Assembly: GCA_021782675.1 (NCBI GenBank)
Contig: JAJXUS010000110.1
Span: forward strand, 1 to 6,912
DNA from: Acidobacteriota bacterium
GTDB taxonomy: Bacteria > Acidobacteriota > Terriglobia > Terriglobales > Acidobacteriaceae
Direction of reading: 5' to 3'
DNA: 6,912 bases
Positions 6,282 to 6,912 of the stretch are shown here, one piece after another. The position numbers and the translations under genes were made by a program. The notes beneath the pieces are model-generated. The model worked only from the letters and a program-made list of their open reading frames with translations. It searched no databases and was not told where the DNA came from. Numbering within the stretch: the stretch's first letter is position 1; every line of letters starts with the position of its first letter.

Positions 6282-6518
6282 ATGCAGAAAGTCGGTGTCA
6301 GCTTCCGTGCCACGTCCAAAATGGTGAAGCAATTGGATGCGTTGGCGAAGCGGCAGCGCCGCCCGCGCACGCAACTGATCGATGAGGCACTGGAAAATTA
6401 TCTTGAAATTCAGCGATGGCAGATGCGCGAGATTGAGAATAGCCTGCGGGAAGCGGATGCCGCGGACTTCGCCACCGAGGAGCAGGTTCGCCGCGTCTAT
6501 GAACGGCTGACGCGTTGA
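6282..6518 (+). CDS. Ribbon-helix-helix antitoxin (CopG/ParD-like) of a type II toxin-antitoxin pair
   Basis: A 78-residue protein. The N-terminus QKVGVSFRAT (2-11) fits the DNA-contacting beta strand, followed by two helices (about 12-25 and 29-43) with KQLDALAKRQRRPRTQLIDEALENYLE, the classic ribbon-helix-helix pattern. The acidic C-terminal part (about 44-78), ending in ADFATEEQVRRVYERL, resembles the toxin-binding tail of ParD-type antitoxins. It should dimerise, bind the dyad just upstream and wrap around the toxin encoded next. The ATG at 6282 is chosen because the conserved strand begins there; upstream codons in the same frame lie in the intergenic region and look non-coding. There is no Shine-Dalgarno sequence. 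The stop overlaps the toxin start (TTGA), so toxin translation is probably coupled to it. Confidence 0.87.
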   Translation: MQKVGVSFRATSKMVKQLDALAKRQRRPRTQLIDEALENYLEIQRWQMREIENSLREADAADFATEEQVRRVYERLTR

Positions 6519-6799
6519 ATGTATTTTGGCTCCCGCGTGCCCTCCGCCGCCTGGAACAGGTCAGAGACTATACAGACGTTGACAATCCAACGGCTGCCAT
6601 CCAGACAGTGCGGCGCATCTTCGAGTGCGCGGAACGTCTGTCGCGTTTTCCCGAGATCGGCCGCAAGGGAACTGTCGCTGGCACTCGCCAGTTTGCAGTT
6701 CCCGGCACGCCGTTTCTTTTGATCTATCGCGTTCGCCGGAACCAGATTGAGATTCTGACCGTCCTGCACGGTGCACGGAAATGGCCTGACCTGGTATAG
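6515..6799 (+). CDS. RelE/ParE-family toxin
   Basis: A 94-residue protein with the usual family layout: PRALRRLEQVRDY (7-19), DNPTAA (23-28), a long helix to about residue 42, then RFPEIGRKG (44-52), TRQFAVPGTPFLLIYRV (57-73) and the C-terminal EILTVLHGARKWP (79-91). Family members either poison DNA gyrase (ParE) or cut ribosome-bound mRNA (RelE). The VLHGARKWP ending is that of the ParE-like branch, but the target cannot be fixed from sequence. The start is inferred to be TTG at 6515 within TTGA, overlapping the antitoxin stop. The ATG at 6519 belongs to another frame that does not encode the family. The rare start codon and lack of a ribosome binding site would keep toxin output below antitoxin output. 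All conserved blocks are present, so it looks intact. Confidence 0.88.
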   Translation: MNVFWLPRALRRLEQVRDYTDVDNPTAAIQTVRRIFECAERLSRFPEIGRKGTVAGTRQFAVPGTPFLLIYRVRRNQIEILTVLHGARKWPDLV

Positions 6800-6804
6800 C
6801 GCAT

Positions 6805-6912
6805 CTATTCATGCCGCAGCGCAACCATCGGTTCCAGCACGGCGGCCCGCCAGGCGGGCAGCGCGGCGGCCAGCGCGGCGATGAGCAGTACGCTCAGCGT
6901 AACCGCGACCAG
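6805..6912 (-). CDS. C-terminal end of an ABC-type permease (MacB/FtsX family), cut by window edge
   Basis: The last 35 codons of a gene entering from the right. They encode a hydrophobic segment VAVTLSVLLIAALAAALPAW (2-21), which is the final transmembrane helix, then RAAVLEPMVALRHE and a TAG stop. The pattern 'last helix - PAWRAA - xxPMVALRxE' ends FtsX-domain permeases of the MacB type and in particular the duplicated orphan permeases common in Acidobacteriota. Such proteins sit in the inner membrane and are thought to move lipids, peptides or drugs or to transmit mechanical force. Only the tail is visible, so the subfamily is an inference. The stop lies 5 bases from the toxin stop on the opposite strand. 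Confidence 0.75.
   Translation of the reverse strand: MVAVTLSVLLIAALAAALPAWRAAVLEPMVALRHE

Noticed and set aside
6519..6722. 67-codon + strand frame starting at ATG 6519
   Set aside because: It overlaps the toxin in another frame and its translation shows no family features; the toxin motifs are all in the TTG-initiated frame.

Overview
The window is high-GC, gene-dense bacterial chromosome. It holds nine genes or gene fragments that can be read with confidence, plus one small unrecognised gene. The best guess for the source is an Acidobacteriota (Terriglobia-like) genome. This rests on the tail of a MacB/FtsX-type permease ending in an 'EPMVALRHE' motif, which resembles the duplicated orphan permeases abundant in that phylum, and on the general style of the proteins. 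This is inference; no rRNA or other marker is present.

Left part, + strand (1-3151): a compact sugar-nucleotide operon. It contains a mannose-1-phosphate guanylyltransferase that enters from the left edge without its N-terminus, then a phosphomannomutase/phosphoglucomutase 9 bp later, then a HAD-type sugar-phosphate phosphatase whose start lies inside the end of the mutase gene. Together the first two turn mannose-6-phosphate into GDP-mannose for polysaccharide or glycolipid synthesis. The phosphatase presumably acts on a related phosphosugar. An AT-rich spacer of about 130 bp with a candidate promoter leads to a 100-residue protein with two cysteine pairs (zinc-ribbon-like) and a strong ribosome binding site.

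Middle part, - strand (3625-6154): a CDP-glucose 4,6-dehydratase (RfbG) overlaps by an ATGA junction a family-2 glycosyltransferase of the LPS-core (WaaE/LgtF) type. Upstream of them, after a 122 bp gap, is coaD (phosphopantetheine adenylyltransferase of CoA synthesis). The dehydratase and transferase continue the cell-surface glycan theme, but the cytidylyltransferase that makes CDP-glucose is not in the window.

Right part (6155-6912): a 127 bp divergent intergenic region separates coaD from a type II toxin-antitoxin pair on the + strand, a ribbon-helix-helix antitoxin followed by a RelE/ParE-family toxin that starts at TTG in a TTGA overlap. The intergenic region contains a near-perfect 19 bp dyad (likely operator), a TACAGT direct repeat, a coaD promoter candidate whose predicted start lies next to the GTG codon, and a + strand hairpin followed by six Ts. 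The toxin gene converges, with only a 5 bp gap, on the permease gene truncated at the right edge.

No CRISPR array, tRNA, rRNA or insertion sequence was seen. The families are all known. The most useful points to follow up are the regulatory architecture around the toxin-antitoxin/coaD divergence, the cysteine-pair protein, and the orphan CDP-sugar dehydratase-transferase pair.
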